DNA of 64,000 nucleotides from Thermobispora bispora DSM 43833 (lineage in GTDB: Bacteria > Actinomycetota > Actinomycetes > Streptosporangiales > Streptosporangiaceae), in the NCBI RefSeq assembly GCF_000092645.1, contig NC_014165.1, positions 1,860,001 to 1,924,000 of the forward strand, written 5' to 3'. A program made the position numbers and the translations under genes. Each line of letters begins with the position of its first letter. The first letter of the stretch is position 1. The notes beneath the pieces are model-generated. The model saw only the letters and a program-made list of their open reading frames with translations. It was not told the DNA's origin and did no database searches. Shown here one piece after another: positions 25,476-34,020 of this stretch.

Positions 25476-26051
25476 CTAGCCCCAGTGGTCGCCCCAGCCC
25501 CAGAGGTTGGGGCCGAGCGACGGCTCTGGCTCGGCGTCGATGCCGAACCTGCCGCGGAAGAAGATCAGCGGCCGCTGCTCGGTGACCGGTTCCAGCTCCA
25601 GCACCCGGCCGATCACCACGTCGTGGTCCCCGGCGGTGTGCACGGCGTGCACCTCGGCGTGGATGCGCACCAGCACATCGGGCAGGGCCGGGGTGCCCCA
25701 GCGGGACAGGCTCCACTCCAGCCCGTCGAACCGCTTCCCGGTGCGGGAGCCGAAGCGGAGGCAGAGGTCGGTCTGGTCCTCACCGAGGACGTTCACGGTG
25801 AAGCGGCCCGCTCTCCTGATCCTCGGCCAGGTGCGGCCCTTGCGGTCGGCGCAGAACAGGATGAGCGGCGGCTCCAGGGAGACGGACGCGAACGCCTGAC
25901 AGGCGAAGCCGACCGGTTCCCCGCCGTCCACGGCGGTGATCACCGTGACCCCGCTCGCGAACATGCCGAGCGCCCGCCGGAACTCGGCGGGGGTGGGTGG
26001 CGCCACGCCGGCGGGGTGGGTGAGCGCCGGTTCGGTGGGCTCAGCTGTCAT
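25476..26051 (-). CDS. flavin reductase, HsaB-like
   Basis: A 191-residue FMN-binding split-barrel flavin reductase. Family segments are FASGVTVITA, PVGFACQAFASVSLEPPLILFC, GRFTVNVL, RFGSRTGKRFDGLEW and PLIFFRGRF. These resemble HsaB, the NADH:flavin reductase that supplies reduced flavin to HsaA in steroid-ring degradation, and also other two-component monooxygenase reductases. An HsaA-like gene lies 5 kb away at 31010-32176, not adjacent. GAGGAG lies very close to the ATG, with GGAAGGGA further up. Confidence 0.82.
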   Translation of the reverse strand: MTAEPTEPALTHPAGVAPPTPAEFRRALGMFASGVTVITAVDGGEPVGFACQAFASVSLEPPLILFCADRKGRTWPRIRRAGRFTVNVLGEDQTDLCLRFGSRTGKRFDGLEWSLSRWGTPALPDVLVRIHAEVHAVHTAGDHDVVIGRVLELEPVTEQRPLIFFRGRFGIDAEPEPSLGPNLWGWGDHWG

Positions 26052-26158
26052 GACTCCTCTCGCGTCCCTTCCGCCGCCACCGTCGGGCGGCCCAATTGAA
26101 AACTACCTGGGGCCGCCGGGTTCGCGTCCGGTGGTCCTCGGCAACGGGGGAGGGATGG

Positions 26159-26328
26159 GCGCCGCCCGGGCAGTGGGAGCGGCCGTCACCTGCGTGGCAG
26201 GGAAAGTTTCACCCGGGGCGGGGGCGGACGCGTCGCCTGCGCGGAAGAGAGAGGAGACACCCGGGCGGTAGGGGAGGACATCACCGGCGCGACACGGAAG
26301 GCCTCACCCGGGCGGGTAGGAGGGGCAT
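26159..26328. repeat. degenerate 24-bp tandem repeat
   Basis: Units beginning CACCTG, CACCCG, CGCCTG, CACCCG, CACCGG and CACCCG start at 26186, 26210, 26234, 26258, 26282 and 26305. A weaker unit precedes them near 26161. The two best copies read CACCCGGGCGGTAGGGGAGG and CACCCGGGCGGGTAGGAGGG. It occupies the 422-nt gap between secDF and the flavin-reductase gene. Although 24 is a multiple of 3, no start or family supports a peptide. Confidence 0.6.
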
Positions 26329-26347
26329 CGAGCGGCCGGTGACGGCC

Positions 26348-26375
26348 GGGGCCGCCCTCGGATGAGGACGGCCCC
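26348..26375 (-). terminator. stem-loop downstream of secDF
   Basis: GGGGCCG pairs with CGGCCCC, and inside it CCTC pairs with GAGG, leaving a 4-nt loop (GGAT) and one mismatch. It lies about 100 nt past the secDF stop on the minus strand. Confidence 0.6.
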
Positions 26376-26473
26376 GGAAGGTCGCGGAGTGCCCGGCCCG
26401 GCCGGAGGGTCGCGGTGCCGGCCCTGCGGGTGACGGCCGCGCGGGACCGGCCGGGCGCGGAAGGCGGGCGGGC

Positions 26474-28720
26474 TCAGAGCACCGCGCCCGTGCCCTCGCG
26501 GGTCCGGGACGTCCGCTTCGGGCGGTGCGGCACCGGCGGGGGCTGCTTGTTGATCTTTTCGAGCTCGATCGCGGCCGGAGCGGCCACGAACGACGAGGAG
26601 AGCGTGCCCACGGTGATTCCGACGAGCAGGGCGATCGCGAAGTCCTGCAGCGAGTCGCCGCCGAAGACGGCGAGCGCGGCGAGGATGAACAGCGCACCGA
26701 GACCGGTGTTAACCGTCCGCGGGACGGTCTGCAGGATGGCGCTGTTCACCACCCCGTCGAAGACGTCCTTGCGCCGGAGCGGCCACTCCTCCCGGACGCG
26801 GTCGAACAGCACGACCTTGTCGTTCACCGAGTAACCGACGATCGTGAGCATGGCCGCGAGGAAGACACCGTCGATCGGCTTGCCGAGCCAGGCGAACAGG
26901 CCGATCACGACCATGCAGTCCAGGAAGAGCGCGAGCACCGCCGCGGTGCCGAACGTCCACCGGAACCGGTACGCGAGGTAGGCGAGCTGCGCGGCGAGCG
27001 CGAGCGAGAGCGCGATGATCGCGTTGCGCCGGAGCTCGTCACCGAGGCTCGGCCCGATCAGCTCGTCGCGCTCCTTGGTGACGTCGCCGAACCTCTTGTC
27101 GAGGGCCTCCTCGATGCGGGCCACGTCGTCCGCGGAGATCTGCCCGGTGCGCACGGAGATCGCGTCCTGCGAGCGCTGGACCACGGCCGACGGGAACCCG
27201 GCGTCCGACACCACCTGCCGCGCCGCCTCGGCGTCGACCGGCTGCTGGGTGGCGAACTCCATGATCCGGCCGCCGGTGAACTCCACGCCGAAGTTGAAGC
27301 CGCGGGCCACCGGCCCCGCGATCGCGGTGATCAGCAGGACGGCGGCGATCCCCAGCCAGATCCGCCGGCGCGCCATGAGGTTGGGGTTGCGCGTGGTCAG
27401 CCACGTCCGCACCCGGCCGATCGAGCCGAGGCCCGAGGCGCGCACCGGCACCTTGCGGATGATCAGGTCGACCAGGACCCGGGTGATCAGCATCGCCGAG
27501 ATCAGCGACGCGAGCACACCGATGGACAGGGTCACGCCGAAGCCCTTGACCGGACCGGACGCCAGCCAGAACAGCAGAGCGGCCGCGAGCAGGGTGGTGA
27601 TGTTGGAGTCGGCGATCGCGCTCCACGCGTTCTTGAACCCGAGCTGGCTCGCCCACTTCAGACCGCGCTCGGGTGAGGCGCGGTACTCCTCACGCGCCCG
27701 CTCGAAGACGAGCACGTTGGCGTCGACCGCCATGCCGATCGCGAGCACGAAACCGGCGAGGCCGGGGAGGGTGAGCGTGGCGCCGATCGCCACCAGGCCG
27801 GCGTAGGAGATCAGGGCGTAGGAGGCGAGCGCGATCGCGGCGAGCAGGCCGACGACCCGGTAGATGACCACGATGAAGAGCGTGGTGAGGATCACGCCGA
27901 CGACGGCGGCCTTCGCGCTCGCCTCGATCGCCTCGGCGCCGAGGGTCGGGCCGACCGTCCGCTGCTCCACCAGCTCGAGCGGCACCGGCAGCGAACCGCC
28001 CTTGATCAGGACGGCGAGGTTCTGCGCCTCCTCCATGGTGAACGAGCCGGTGATCTGCGTGGAGCCGCCGGTGATGCCGACGTTGCAGCCCACGGACTCG
28101 TCCACCTGGGGGGACGAGATGATCTCGTTGTCGAGGACGATCGCGATCCGGCGCTTGGGGTCGCCGACCGGGTTGCAGGCCGCCTCACCGGTCAGCTTCT
28201 TCCAGGGGCCGGACTCCTTGAAGTCGATGGTGACGAACCACCCGGGCCCCATCTGGGGGTTGGTGCGCGCCGCCGCGTCGGTCACCGCGTCGCCGCTGAT
28301 CGCGGCGGGGCCGAGGCGGAGCTTCTGACCGCTCTCGTCGGCCAGCGCGTCCTTGTCGTTCTCGTCGGCGGCGCCGAGCACCGGGTGGAAGGTGAGCTGC
28401 GCGGTCTTGCCGATGACGCTGGCGGCCTTCCGCGGGTCGAGCACGCCGGGCAGCTCGACGATGATCCGCCGCTCACCGGAGCGGACCAGGGTGGGTTCGA
28501 CGACGCCGAGCGCGTCCGCCCGGCGGCGCAGGATGTCCAGGGCGCGGTCGGTGGCCTCGGCGTCGGCCTTGACCTTCGGGGAATCCTTCGCCTCGAAGAC
28601 GAGCTGGGTGCCGCCGCGCAGGTCGAGGCCGAGGCGCGGGGGCATGGTCAAGGCGAAGGCGAGTGATGCCGCGATGACGGCGAGTGCCACCAGCGCGCGC
28701 CACAGAGGCGCACGGGACAT
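26474..28720 (-). CDS. secDF: fused SecD-SecF preprotein translocase subunit
   Basis: A 748-residue RND-family membrane protein. The SecD half carries LGLDLRGGTQLVFEA after helix 1, a large extracytoplasmic P1 domain (about 60-240) and LKGGSLPVPLELVEQRTVGPTLG before its helix bundle. The SecF half begins near residue 445 with NFGVEFTGGRIMEF and its own bundle. It uses the proton gradient to pull exported proteins. Most actinobacteria encode separate secD and secF next to yajC; this fused copy stands apart, so it is probably a second, specialised SecDF. GAGGAGG precedes the ATG. It follows a small secreted-protein gene by 10 nt. Confidence 0.93.
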   Translation of the reverse strand: MSRAPLWRALVALAVIAASLAFALTMPPRLGLDLRGGTQLVFEAKDSPKVKADAEATDRALDILRRRADALGVVEPTLVRSGERRIIVELPGVLDPRKAASVIGKTAQLTFHPVLGAADENDKDALADESGQKLRLGPAAISGDAVTDAAARTNPQMGPGWFVTIDFKESGPWKKLTGEAACNPVGDPKRRIAIVLDNEIISSPQVDESVGCNVGITGGSTQITGSFTMEEAQNLAVLIKGGSLPVPLELVEQRTVGPTLGAEAIEASAKAAVVGVILTTLFIVVIYRVVGLLAAIALASYALISYAGLVAIGATLTLPGLAGFVLAIGMAVDANVLVFERAREEYRASPERGLKWASQLGFKNAWSAIADSNITTLLAAALLFWLASGPVKGFGVTLSIGVLASLISAMLITRVLVDLIIRKVPVRASGLGSIGRVRTWLTTRNPNLMARRRIWLGIAAVLLITAIAGPVARGFNFGVEFTGGRIMEFATQQPVDAEAARQVVSDAGFPSAVVQRSQDAISVRTGQISADDVARIEEALDKRFGDVTKERDELIGPSLGDELRRNAIIALSLALAAQLAYLAYRFRWTFGTAAVLALFLDCMVVIGLFAWLGKPIDGVFLAAMLTIVGYSVNDKVVLFDRVREEWPLRRKDVFDGVVNSAILQTVPRTVNTGLGALFILAALAVFGGDSLQDFAIALLVGITVGTLSSSFVAAPAAIELEKINKQPPPVPHRPKRTSRTREGTGAVL

Positions 28721-28730
28721 GAAAGCCTCC

Positions 28731-29141
28731 TCAGGCTCGCGAGACGGAAACGGGGTACGGGAACGTCACGGCGAGCCGGGACGGCGGCGCCCGGGCCGGG
28801 GTGATCGCCGCGATGGCGGACGCGGGCAGGCCGTGGCCGGCGAGCGCGCCGGGCAGCGTGTCCGCGGGCCCGTGGGGGGAGGCGGCCGCGGGGAGCAGGG
28901 TCTGCCCGGCGTGCCCGGCCGTCGGTGCCTGGAGCACCAGGAGGTCCCCCTTGCCCGGGAGCACCCGCGGGAGCGGGCGGTGACCCGGGGCAGCGGCGGT
29001 GACCGCGGCCTGCTGCTCCGCCGCACCGTGGCCGGCGATGTGGCAGGCGGCCGCGTTCCGGCAGGCCGTCCGGTCCGCCCCGACCGCGAGCACGAGGGCG
29101 TGCAGCAAGAGCAGCAGGGCGGTGGCCGGTCTGCTCCGCAT
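28731..29141 (-). CDS. small secreted protein of unknown function, co-transcribed with secDF
   Basis: A 136-residue protein with a clear signal peptide (MRSRPATALLLLLHALVLAVGA) followed by DRTACRNAAACHIAGHG and a long Ala/Pro/Gly/His-containing tail without known domain. AAGGAGG lies 7 nt before the ATG. Only 10 nt separate its stop from the secDF Shine-Dalgarno/start region, so the two form an operon. I do not recognise the family. The Cys/His-rich segment after the signal could bind a metal, or the two Cys could form a disulfide. A dedicated export link to SecDF is inference. Confidence 0.6.
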   Translation of the reverse strand: MRSRPATALLLLLHALVLAVGADRTACRNAAACHIAGHGAAEQQAAVTAAAPGHRPLPRVLPGKGDLLVLQAPTAGHAGQTLLPAAASPHGPADTLPGALAGHGLPASAIAAITPARAPPSRLAVTFPYPVSVSRA

Positions 29142-29287
29142 GCACTCCCTCCTTCGGATCCACGGGCCGCGAATCCACGGCCTCGCTCCACCGTAGTGGC
29201 AGCAGAGTACGGCCAATGCCGGCATGCGTTGATCACAGTGGGAATTAGCAGGTGCTCTTTTTCCCGTGCTGGGTTATGGTCGGCCTC

Positions 29288-29686
29288 ATGACGACCGGTG
29301 TGCGGAGCAGGCGCCGGCCCGCCGTCCTGACCTTGGTGGCGGGCCTGGTCGCGCTCGCCCTCATGGTCGTCGTCAACGCGCCCGCGTGGCACGGCGGAGG
29401 CCCGCACGAGCGGTCCGCCGCCCACGCCGGTGGCGTGCTGACGGGCGGGACGTGGATGACGAAGCCGTCGGCGGATCAGCTGGCGGCGATCGCACCGCAC
29501 CACGGCCCGGTGCTCTGGGCGCTCCGCACACCGGTGGCCCGTGTGCCCGTGCCGCCTGCGCTGATCGATGTTTGGCACGACCCGGACGCGATCCGGAGCC
29601 CGCAGCAGGCGGCGCCGCGGGACACGGGCTCACGGAGTCCTCCGGGCATCGGCCGCTCCGGTCTCCCTTCGCAGGTGCCGGCCTGA
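29288..29686 (+). CDS. hypothetical single-pass membrane or secreted protein
   Basis: A 132-residue protein with a basic N-terminus (MTTGVRSRRRPA) and one hydrophobic segment (VLTLVAGLVALALMVVVNA), then a polar, His/Pro-rich extracytoplasmic part. No family recognised. There is no Shine-Dalgarno sequence, but TATGGT sits 7 nt before the ATG, consistent with a leaderless mRNA. It is divergent from the secreted-protein/secDF operon, and a perfect 10-bp palindrome ATGCCGGCAT (29216-29225) lies between. Confidence 0.5.
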   Translation: MTTGVRSRRRPAVLTLVAGLVALALMVVVNAPAWHGGGPHERSAAHAGGVLTGGTWMTKPSADQLAAIAPHHGPVLWALRTPVARVPVPPALIDVWHDPDAIRSPQQAAPRDTGSRSPPGIGRSGLPSQVPA

Positions 29687-29827
29687 GGCGGCCGGGGCCT
29701 GCCTTTTCGCGTACGTCCGTGTCGATCTCCGCGCGACGCCGCCGGCGTCGCCGGACCCGCATGCCCGGACCGGCCGTCCGGCGTACGGCTGTGCTGCGTG
29801 CTTCCACGACCCAGGAGTGATGCCGTA

Positions 29828-30211
29828 GTGGCAGTGATCAGTTCAGCGCGCCGCCTCATGGAGGACGACCAGCGTCACACCGGCCAGGTGATCGAGCTCC
29901 GCACGTGGCTGCGGGAGCGGCTCAGCGCCGCCGGGAGGGGGCTCGATCTGGTCACCGGACCGCTGGAGGCGGGTGCCGCGCCCGGGCGGGCGGGCGGTGC
30001 CGTACGGGGCACGGAACGCAGCGGCCGGTCAGGGGAGCGCATCCGCCGATCGCGCCGGGACCTTCCCGCGCCCGGATCGCCGGTCGGACGAGGTGATCCC
30101 GGCCGGTACGGCATGCATCGGCGGCCTGACGCGTTCATAAGGGTGATCGAGCCATGTCATGCCCCGCAGGAGCGTCCCTCCTGTCATAGGCCCGCCCGGT
30201 TGATCGCATGA
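29828..30211 (+). CDS. doubtful small ORF
   Basis: A 127-codon frame starting GTG at 29828, 11 nt after AGGAG. The first 50 residues look protein-like (SSARRLMEDDQRHTGQVIEL); the rest is Arg/Gly/Pro-rich and could be chance reading through GC-rich DNA. No family recognised. It may be a short real gene with a wrong or frameshifted C-terminus. Confidence 0.25.
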   Translation: MAVISSARRLMEDDQRHTGQVIELRTWLRERLSAAGRGLDLVTGPLEAGAAPGRAGGAVRGTERSGRSGERIRRSRRDLPAPGSPVGRGDPGRYGMHRRPDAFIRVIEPCHAPQERPSCHRPARLIA

Positions 30212-30542
30212 ACCCGGCGGAGCCGGGCTCCGCGGGCACCCGTCAGTGACCCGGCCACGGCGGCGGGCGCCGATCCGATCACACGCTTCCCGGCGGCCGT
30301 ACACGCACGGCCCGGCCCAAGTGGCGGCGCCGCACACCCCGGACCGGTCCACCGCTCCGCACCGGCTCGCGCTTGTCCCGCGCTGAGCCTGCGCGCCCGG
30401 TGGGCGGCCCACGGGCACGCGCCGCGGCCCGCCCCACCGTACGGGGCGCCGGCCCGGCCGCCGCACCCCGGCACCCGGACGCCGTCGGCCCACGGCTTGA
30501 GCACGGAATTCCTCTGATTCGTCGTCGAAAGGACTTTTCATC
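30212..30542 (+). other. gap before the DksA-like gene
   Basis: About 330 nt of GC-rich sequence with no credible gene. The last 60 nt become less GC-rich (GGAATTCCTCTGATTCGTCG around 30504-30523) and probably carry the promoter for the zinc-finger gene. Confidence 0.4.
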
Positions 30543-30887
30543 ATGGCAGTGAGCGGCAGCGAGTCCACGGGCCTCAGCGAGGTGCAGGTACAGGCCATCC
30601 GTGAGGAGCTCGAGGAGCAGCTCGAGTGGCGCAACTCGCAGCTCAAGGAGCTCCGGGCCGTCGTGGACACCGGCGGCGCCGAGGACACGGCGCGGCTCGC
30701 GGTGCTCAACGACATCGCCGCCACCGAGCAGGCGGTCCGGGAGCTCGAGGCGACGTTGGAGCGGCTCAAGGACGGGACCTACGGCCGGTGCGACGACTGC
30801 GGGTCGGCCATCCCGTTCAACCGGCTGAAGATCCGGCCGCTCGCCCGGTACTGCATCAACTGCCAGCGGCGCCACGAGGTCCGCTGA
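30543..30887 (+). CDS. DksA/TraR C4-type zinc-finger protein
   Basis: A 114-residue protein: an N-terminal coiled coil (about residues 12-75, rich in Glu/Leu) and a C-terminal zinc finger CDDCG...YCINCQ (C-X2-C-X17-C-X2-C). DksA/TraR proteins insert the coiled coil in the RNA polymerase secondary channel to alter transcription under stress. AAAGGA precedes the ATG. A 13-bp stem-loop follows. The first acidic residues at the coiled-coil tip needed for DksA activity cannot be judged by eye. Confidence 0.9.
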   Translation: MAVSGSESTGLSEVQVQAIREELEEQLEWRNSQLKELRAVVDTGGAEDTARLAVLNDIAATEQAVRELEATLERLKDGTYGRCDDCGSAIPFNRLKIRPLARYCINCQRRHEVR

Positions 30888-30901
30888 CCCGCCGGCAGCA
30901 C

Positions 30902-30943
30902 CCACGCCGGGCCGTCCCGCGCCGATCGGGCGGCCCGGCGTGG
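30902..30943 (+). terminator. stem-loop after the DksA-like gene
   Basis: A perfect 13-bp stem, CCACGCCGGGCCG / CGGCCCGGCGTGG, with a 16-nt loop, 14 nt past the stop. Confidence 0.72.
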
Positions 30944-31009
30944 CGTGCCCGGCGGCGGCGGAACATCATGGAGGAGCCCCTTCCCACGAGCACGAGACGG
31001 AAGGCCGCG

Positions 31010-32176
31010 ATGAGCGAGGAGATCCTGGACACGGTCCGCACGCTGCTACCGGAGATCGCGGAACGCGCGGTCCGCGCGGACGAGAGCCGGCGGATCCCGG
31101 AGGAGACCGTCCAGGAGCTCAAGCAGGCCGGGGTCTTCCGCATGCTGCAGCCGAAACGGTACGGCGGGGCGGAGAGCGACCCGGCGCGGTTCTTCGCGGT
31201 GATCCGGGAGATCTCCGGGGCGTGCGGGTCGACCGGCTGGGTCGCCTCCCTGATGGGGGTGCACCTGTGGCAGATCGGCCTCTTCCCGGAGGCCGCCCAG
31301 GACGAGGTCTGGGGGGCGGACCCGGACGCGCTCGTCTCCTCCTCGTACGCGCCGATCGGCCGCCTCACACCGGTCGAGGGCGGCTACGAGCTGTCCGGCC
31401 ACTGGAGGTTCTCCTCCGGCTGTGACCACGCGTCGTGGGCGCTCCTCGGCGCGCTCGTCCTCGGCCCGCAGGGCAGGCCGGTGGACGTCATGACCGTGCT
31501 GGTCCCCCGGGACGACTACGTGATCCAGGACGTCTGGGACGTCATCGGGCTGCGCGGCACGGGCAGCAACGACATCATCGTGGAGCGGGCGTTCGTCCCC
31601 GCGCACCGGGCGATGCGCAACGCCGAGCTGGCGCGGCCGTCCGGTCCGGGCCAGGAGGTGAACCCCGGTCCCCTGTACCGGGTGCCGTTCGCCACCCTGT
31701 TCACCACCGCGGTCACCGCGCCGCTGATCGGCATGGCCGCCGGCTGCTACCGGTCGTACATCGAGGCCATGCGCGACCGGGTGCGGCTGAGCGTGGACGG
31801 CCGCCGGTTCGCCGAGGACCAGTTCGCCCAGGTCGCGGTGGCCCGGGCGGCGTCCGAGATCGACGCGGCGATCCTGCAGACCGACCGAAACGTGCGCGAG
31901 GTGTACGAGTGCGCGGTCCGGGGCGAGGACATCCCCAGGGAGCTCCGGCTGCGGGTGCGCCGCGACCAGGTCCGGGGCACCGAGCGCGCGCTCGAGGCGA
32001 TCGACATCCTGTTCAAGACCGCCGGGGGGAACTCGCTCAAGCGGAACAACCCCATCGAGCGGGCCTGGCGGGACGCGCACGCCGGGAGCGTGCACGTCGC
32101 CAACGACGTCGAGCGCGCCCTCGCCATGTACGGCAAGGGCGAGTTCGGGCTGACCGTCGAGGAGACCCTGGTCTGA
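31010..32176 (+). CDS. hsaA: HsaA-like flavin-dependent monooxygenase (acyl-CoA dehydrogenase fold)
   Basis: A 388-residue class D flavoprotein oxygenase. Segments CGSTGWVASLMGVH, SSSYAPIG, SSGCDHASWALLGALV, DVWDVIGLRGTGSND and the end segment FWRDAHAG-like AWRDAHAGSVHVANDVERA match HsaA (about 390 residues), which hydroxylates the phenolic steroid intermediate 3-HSA using reduced flavin from HsaB. The ATG at 31010 has GGAAGG upstream; an ATG at 30968 adds 14 residues. An HsaB-like reductase lies 5 kb away and a KstR-like TetR gene follows, supporting a steroid or related phenol pathway. Other hydroxylated aromatics remain possible. Confidence 0.82.
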   Translation: MSEEILDTVRTLLPEIAERAVRADESRRIPEETVQELKQAGVFRMLQPKRYGGAESDPARFFAVIREISGACGSTGWVASLMGVHLWQIGLFPEAAQDEVWGADPDALVSSSYAPIGRLTPVEGGYELSGHWRFSSGCDHASWALLGALVLGPQGRPVDVMTVLVPRDDYVIQDVWDVIGLRGTGSNDIIVERAFVPAHRAMRNAELARPSGPGQEVNPGPLYRVPFATLFTTAVTAPLIGMAAGCYRSYIEAMRDRVRLSVDGRRFAEDQFAQVAVARAASEIDAAILQTDRNVREVYECAVRGEDIPRELRLRVRRDQVRGTERALEAIDILFKTAGGNSLKRNNPIERAWRDAHAGSVHVANDVERALAMYGKGEFGLTVEETLV

Positions 32177-32307
32177 GCCATCCCCGATGATCAAATCTCG
32201 GCGCGTGCCCCGGCGTGCGCCGTGATCCCCCGCGCACCGCACCGTGGTCCGGGCCCGGCGCGCCCGCGTGTAAGGTCTTCCCGGACGTAGTTGATCAAGG
32301 GGGGATC

Positions 32308-32937
32308 GTGCCGAGAATCGCTGAGGTCAGGGCCCCGGCGGAGCCCAGTTCGCCCGAGCAGCGGGCCAGGCATCAGCGCATCCTCCGGGCCGCGGCGCGG
32401 TTAGGGGCGGAGAAGGGCCTGGAACGCGTGCAGATGCACGAGGTGGCGAAGACCGCGGGTGTGGCGATCGCCACACTGTACCGGTACTTCCCCTCGAAGG
32501 TGCATCTGTTCACCGCCGTCATGGCCGAGCAGATCGAGCGGTTCATGAAGAACCTCCCGGCGCCGAAGCCCGGCACGAGCCCTGAGGACGCCGTCGCCGA
32601 CGTGCTCGTCGAGGCGAGCAGGCAGCTGTTCCGCAAGCCCGCCCTCGCGACCGCCATGCTCCGCTCGGCGAACGCGGCGAACGCCGCCACCGTCACCGAC
32701 GCGGGACGGATCGACGCCGCCTTCCGGACCATCATCCTGCGGACGCTCGGCCTGGACGAGCCCACCGCCAGGGATCTCACGCTGACCCGGCTGCTCGTGC
32801 AGTGCTGGTTCGGCGTCCTCCAGTCCAGCCTCAACGGGCGCGTGGCCATCCCCGACGCGGAGAACGACATCCGGCTCGCCTGCCGGCTGCTCCTCGCCAC
32901 GCGCTCGAACGCCGCCTCGCCCGCACCGGCCGGCTGA
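32308..32937 (+). CDS. TetR-family regulator, KstR-like
   Basis: A 209-residue TetR protein. The helix-turn-helix segment VQMHEVAKTAGVAIATLYRYFPSKVHLFTAVM closely resembles KstR, the cholesterol-catabolism repressor released by a steroid CoA thioester. The ligand domain (about 75-200) is divergent. GTG at 32308 has AAGGGGGG 4 nt upstream and is preferred to the longer frame. It follows the HsaA-like gene by 131 nt in the same direction, which suggests a linked regulon. I found no clear KstR palindrome upstream of either gene. Confidence 0.8.
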   Translation: MPRIAEVRAPAEPSSPEQRARHQRILRAAARLGAEKGLERVQMHEVAKTAGVAIATLYRYFPSKVHLFTAVMAEQIERFMKNLPAPKPGTSPEDAVADVLVEASRQLFRKPALATAMLRSANAANAATVTDAGRIDAAFRTIILRTLGLDEPTARDLTLTRLLVQCWFGVLQSSLNGRVAIPDAENDIRLACRLLLATRSNAASPAPAG

Positions 32938-33123
32938 CCGGCCGCCTCGCGCGGGCGCCCATACCACCGCCCTGGCCTTGCGCAGCCGTACCCGGCGCGG
33001 ATCCGGGTAAGGCGTGCGTTCACCCCCTTCACGGCGTGCCTCCGTGCCGTCCCCTCCGGCGGCGCGGCGAACCGCCGGCAGGCGGCCCACCGGAGGAGCG
33101 GCCGTGTGGCGGACCGGCGCGGG

Positions 33124-33684
33124 TCAGACGCGCACCGTCAGGCCGACATCGAACCGGACCTGGATGTCGTCGTCGAGCCGGAGCGCGCCGAAGAACGCGG
33201 AGAAGGGGCGGATGCCCCACCGGCTCTGCTTCACCGTGGTCGTGCCCTGCACCCAGCCGTCGACCACCCGGCAGTCCAGGACGACCGGCCGGCGGACATC
33301 CGTGATGGTGAGGTCGCCCTCACAGCGGAACGACTCCGGGGTCCCCTCGAAGCGGCGCGACTCGAAGATGATCTTCGGGTAGCGCACGCTCTTGAGCACC
33401 TTGTCGCAGATGTTCCGCTTGATCTCCGCCCGGTCGGAGTCGGTGAGCTGCTTGAGGCCGCCGGTTCCCTCTCTCACCTCCAGCGAGTCGACCTCGACCT
33501 CGACGTTCACCGAGCACTTCGCCGGATCCTCGAGATCGGCCACGGCCAGGCCGCGCCACCGCGTGGCCTCGATGGTGAGGTCGTGCCCGGCCATCGCGCC
33601 GGGCCCGCTGCGAGTGGTGTGAATGAAGAGCCGGCCCGTCTCGGGGCTCAAGACGTACCGGCCGGTGGAAACGGAAACCTCCAT
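33124..33684 (-). CDS. YceI-family lipocalin-like protein
   Basis: A 186-residue beta-barrel protein of the YceI family: starts GRYVLSPETGRLFIHTTRSGPGAMAGHDLTI, with GDLTITDVRRPVVLD and VKQSRWGIRPFSAFFGAL near the end. YceI proteins bind polyisoprenoid-like amphiphiles. There is no signal peptide, so it is probably cytosolic. The ATG has no Shine-Dalgarno sequence; TAGGGT ends 6 nt upstream (minus strand), so a leaderless mRNA is likely. A terminator lies beyond the downstream neighbour's end, at 33846. Confidence 0.85.
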   Translation of the reverse strand: MEVSVSTGRYVLSPETGRLFIHTTRSGPGAMAGHDLTIEATRWRGLAVADLEDPAKCSVNVEVEVDSLEVREGTGGLKQLTDSDRAEIKRNICDKVLKSVRYPKIIFESRRFEGTPESFRCEGDLTITDVRRPVVLDCRVVDGWVQGTTTVKQSRWGIRPFSAFFGALRLDDDIQVRFDVGLTVRV

Positions 33685-33845
33685 ACAGGCACCCTAGCCA
33701 CCGGCCTCGTCGCTCCCCGCACGGACCCGCCCATGATCATCGGCGTGCCGGCCATGGCGCCTGACCGGCCCGGATCCGGCCGTGGTTCCCCGGCCGCGTC
33801 CCGGCCCGCACCGGCGCCGCGGCGCCGCATCCCGCCCGCCGTGGC

Positions 33846-33874
33846 GGGGCGCCGGCCGGGCGGACCGGCGCCCC
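33846..33874. terminator. stem-loop in the 33.7-34.0 kb gap
   Basis: A perfect 10-bp stem, GGGGCGCCGG / CCGGCGCCCC, with a 9-nt loop, 147 nt downstream of the minus-strand 34-kb gene stop. Confidence 0.6.
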
Positions 33875-33875
33875 G

Positions 33876-34019
33876 TTGACGGCCTCGCTCGCACGGGCCC
33901 CCGCGGGCGGTGCACGCCCGCCCCGGCCCCGACCCTTGACGGCTTCGGTCGAACGGGCCCCGCGGCGGCCTCGCTCGGCGCAGGGGCCCGCCGGCGGCCG
34001 TCGCCGCCCGCCGGGCGGC
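33876..34019 (-). repeat. 60-bp tandem repeat related to the end of the 34-kb gene
   Basis: TTGACGGCCTCGCTCG at 33876 and TTGACGGCTTCGGTCG at 33936 head two 60-bp units that share ACGGGCCC. Partial copies GCGGCCTCGCTCGG (33965-33978) and GGCGGCCTCAGTTGG (the latter reaching the stop codon of the 651-residue gene) suggest the repeats spread from the 3' end of that gene. Confidence 0.5.
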
Positions 34020-34020
34020 C

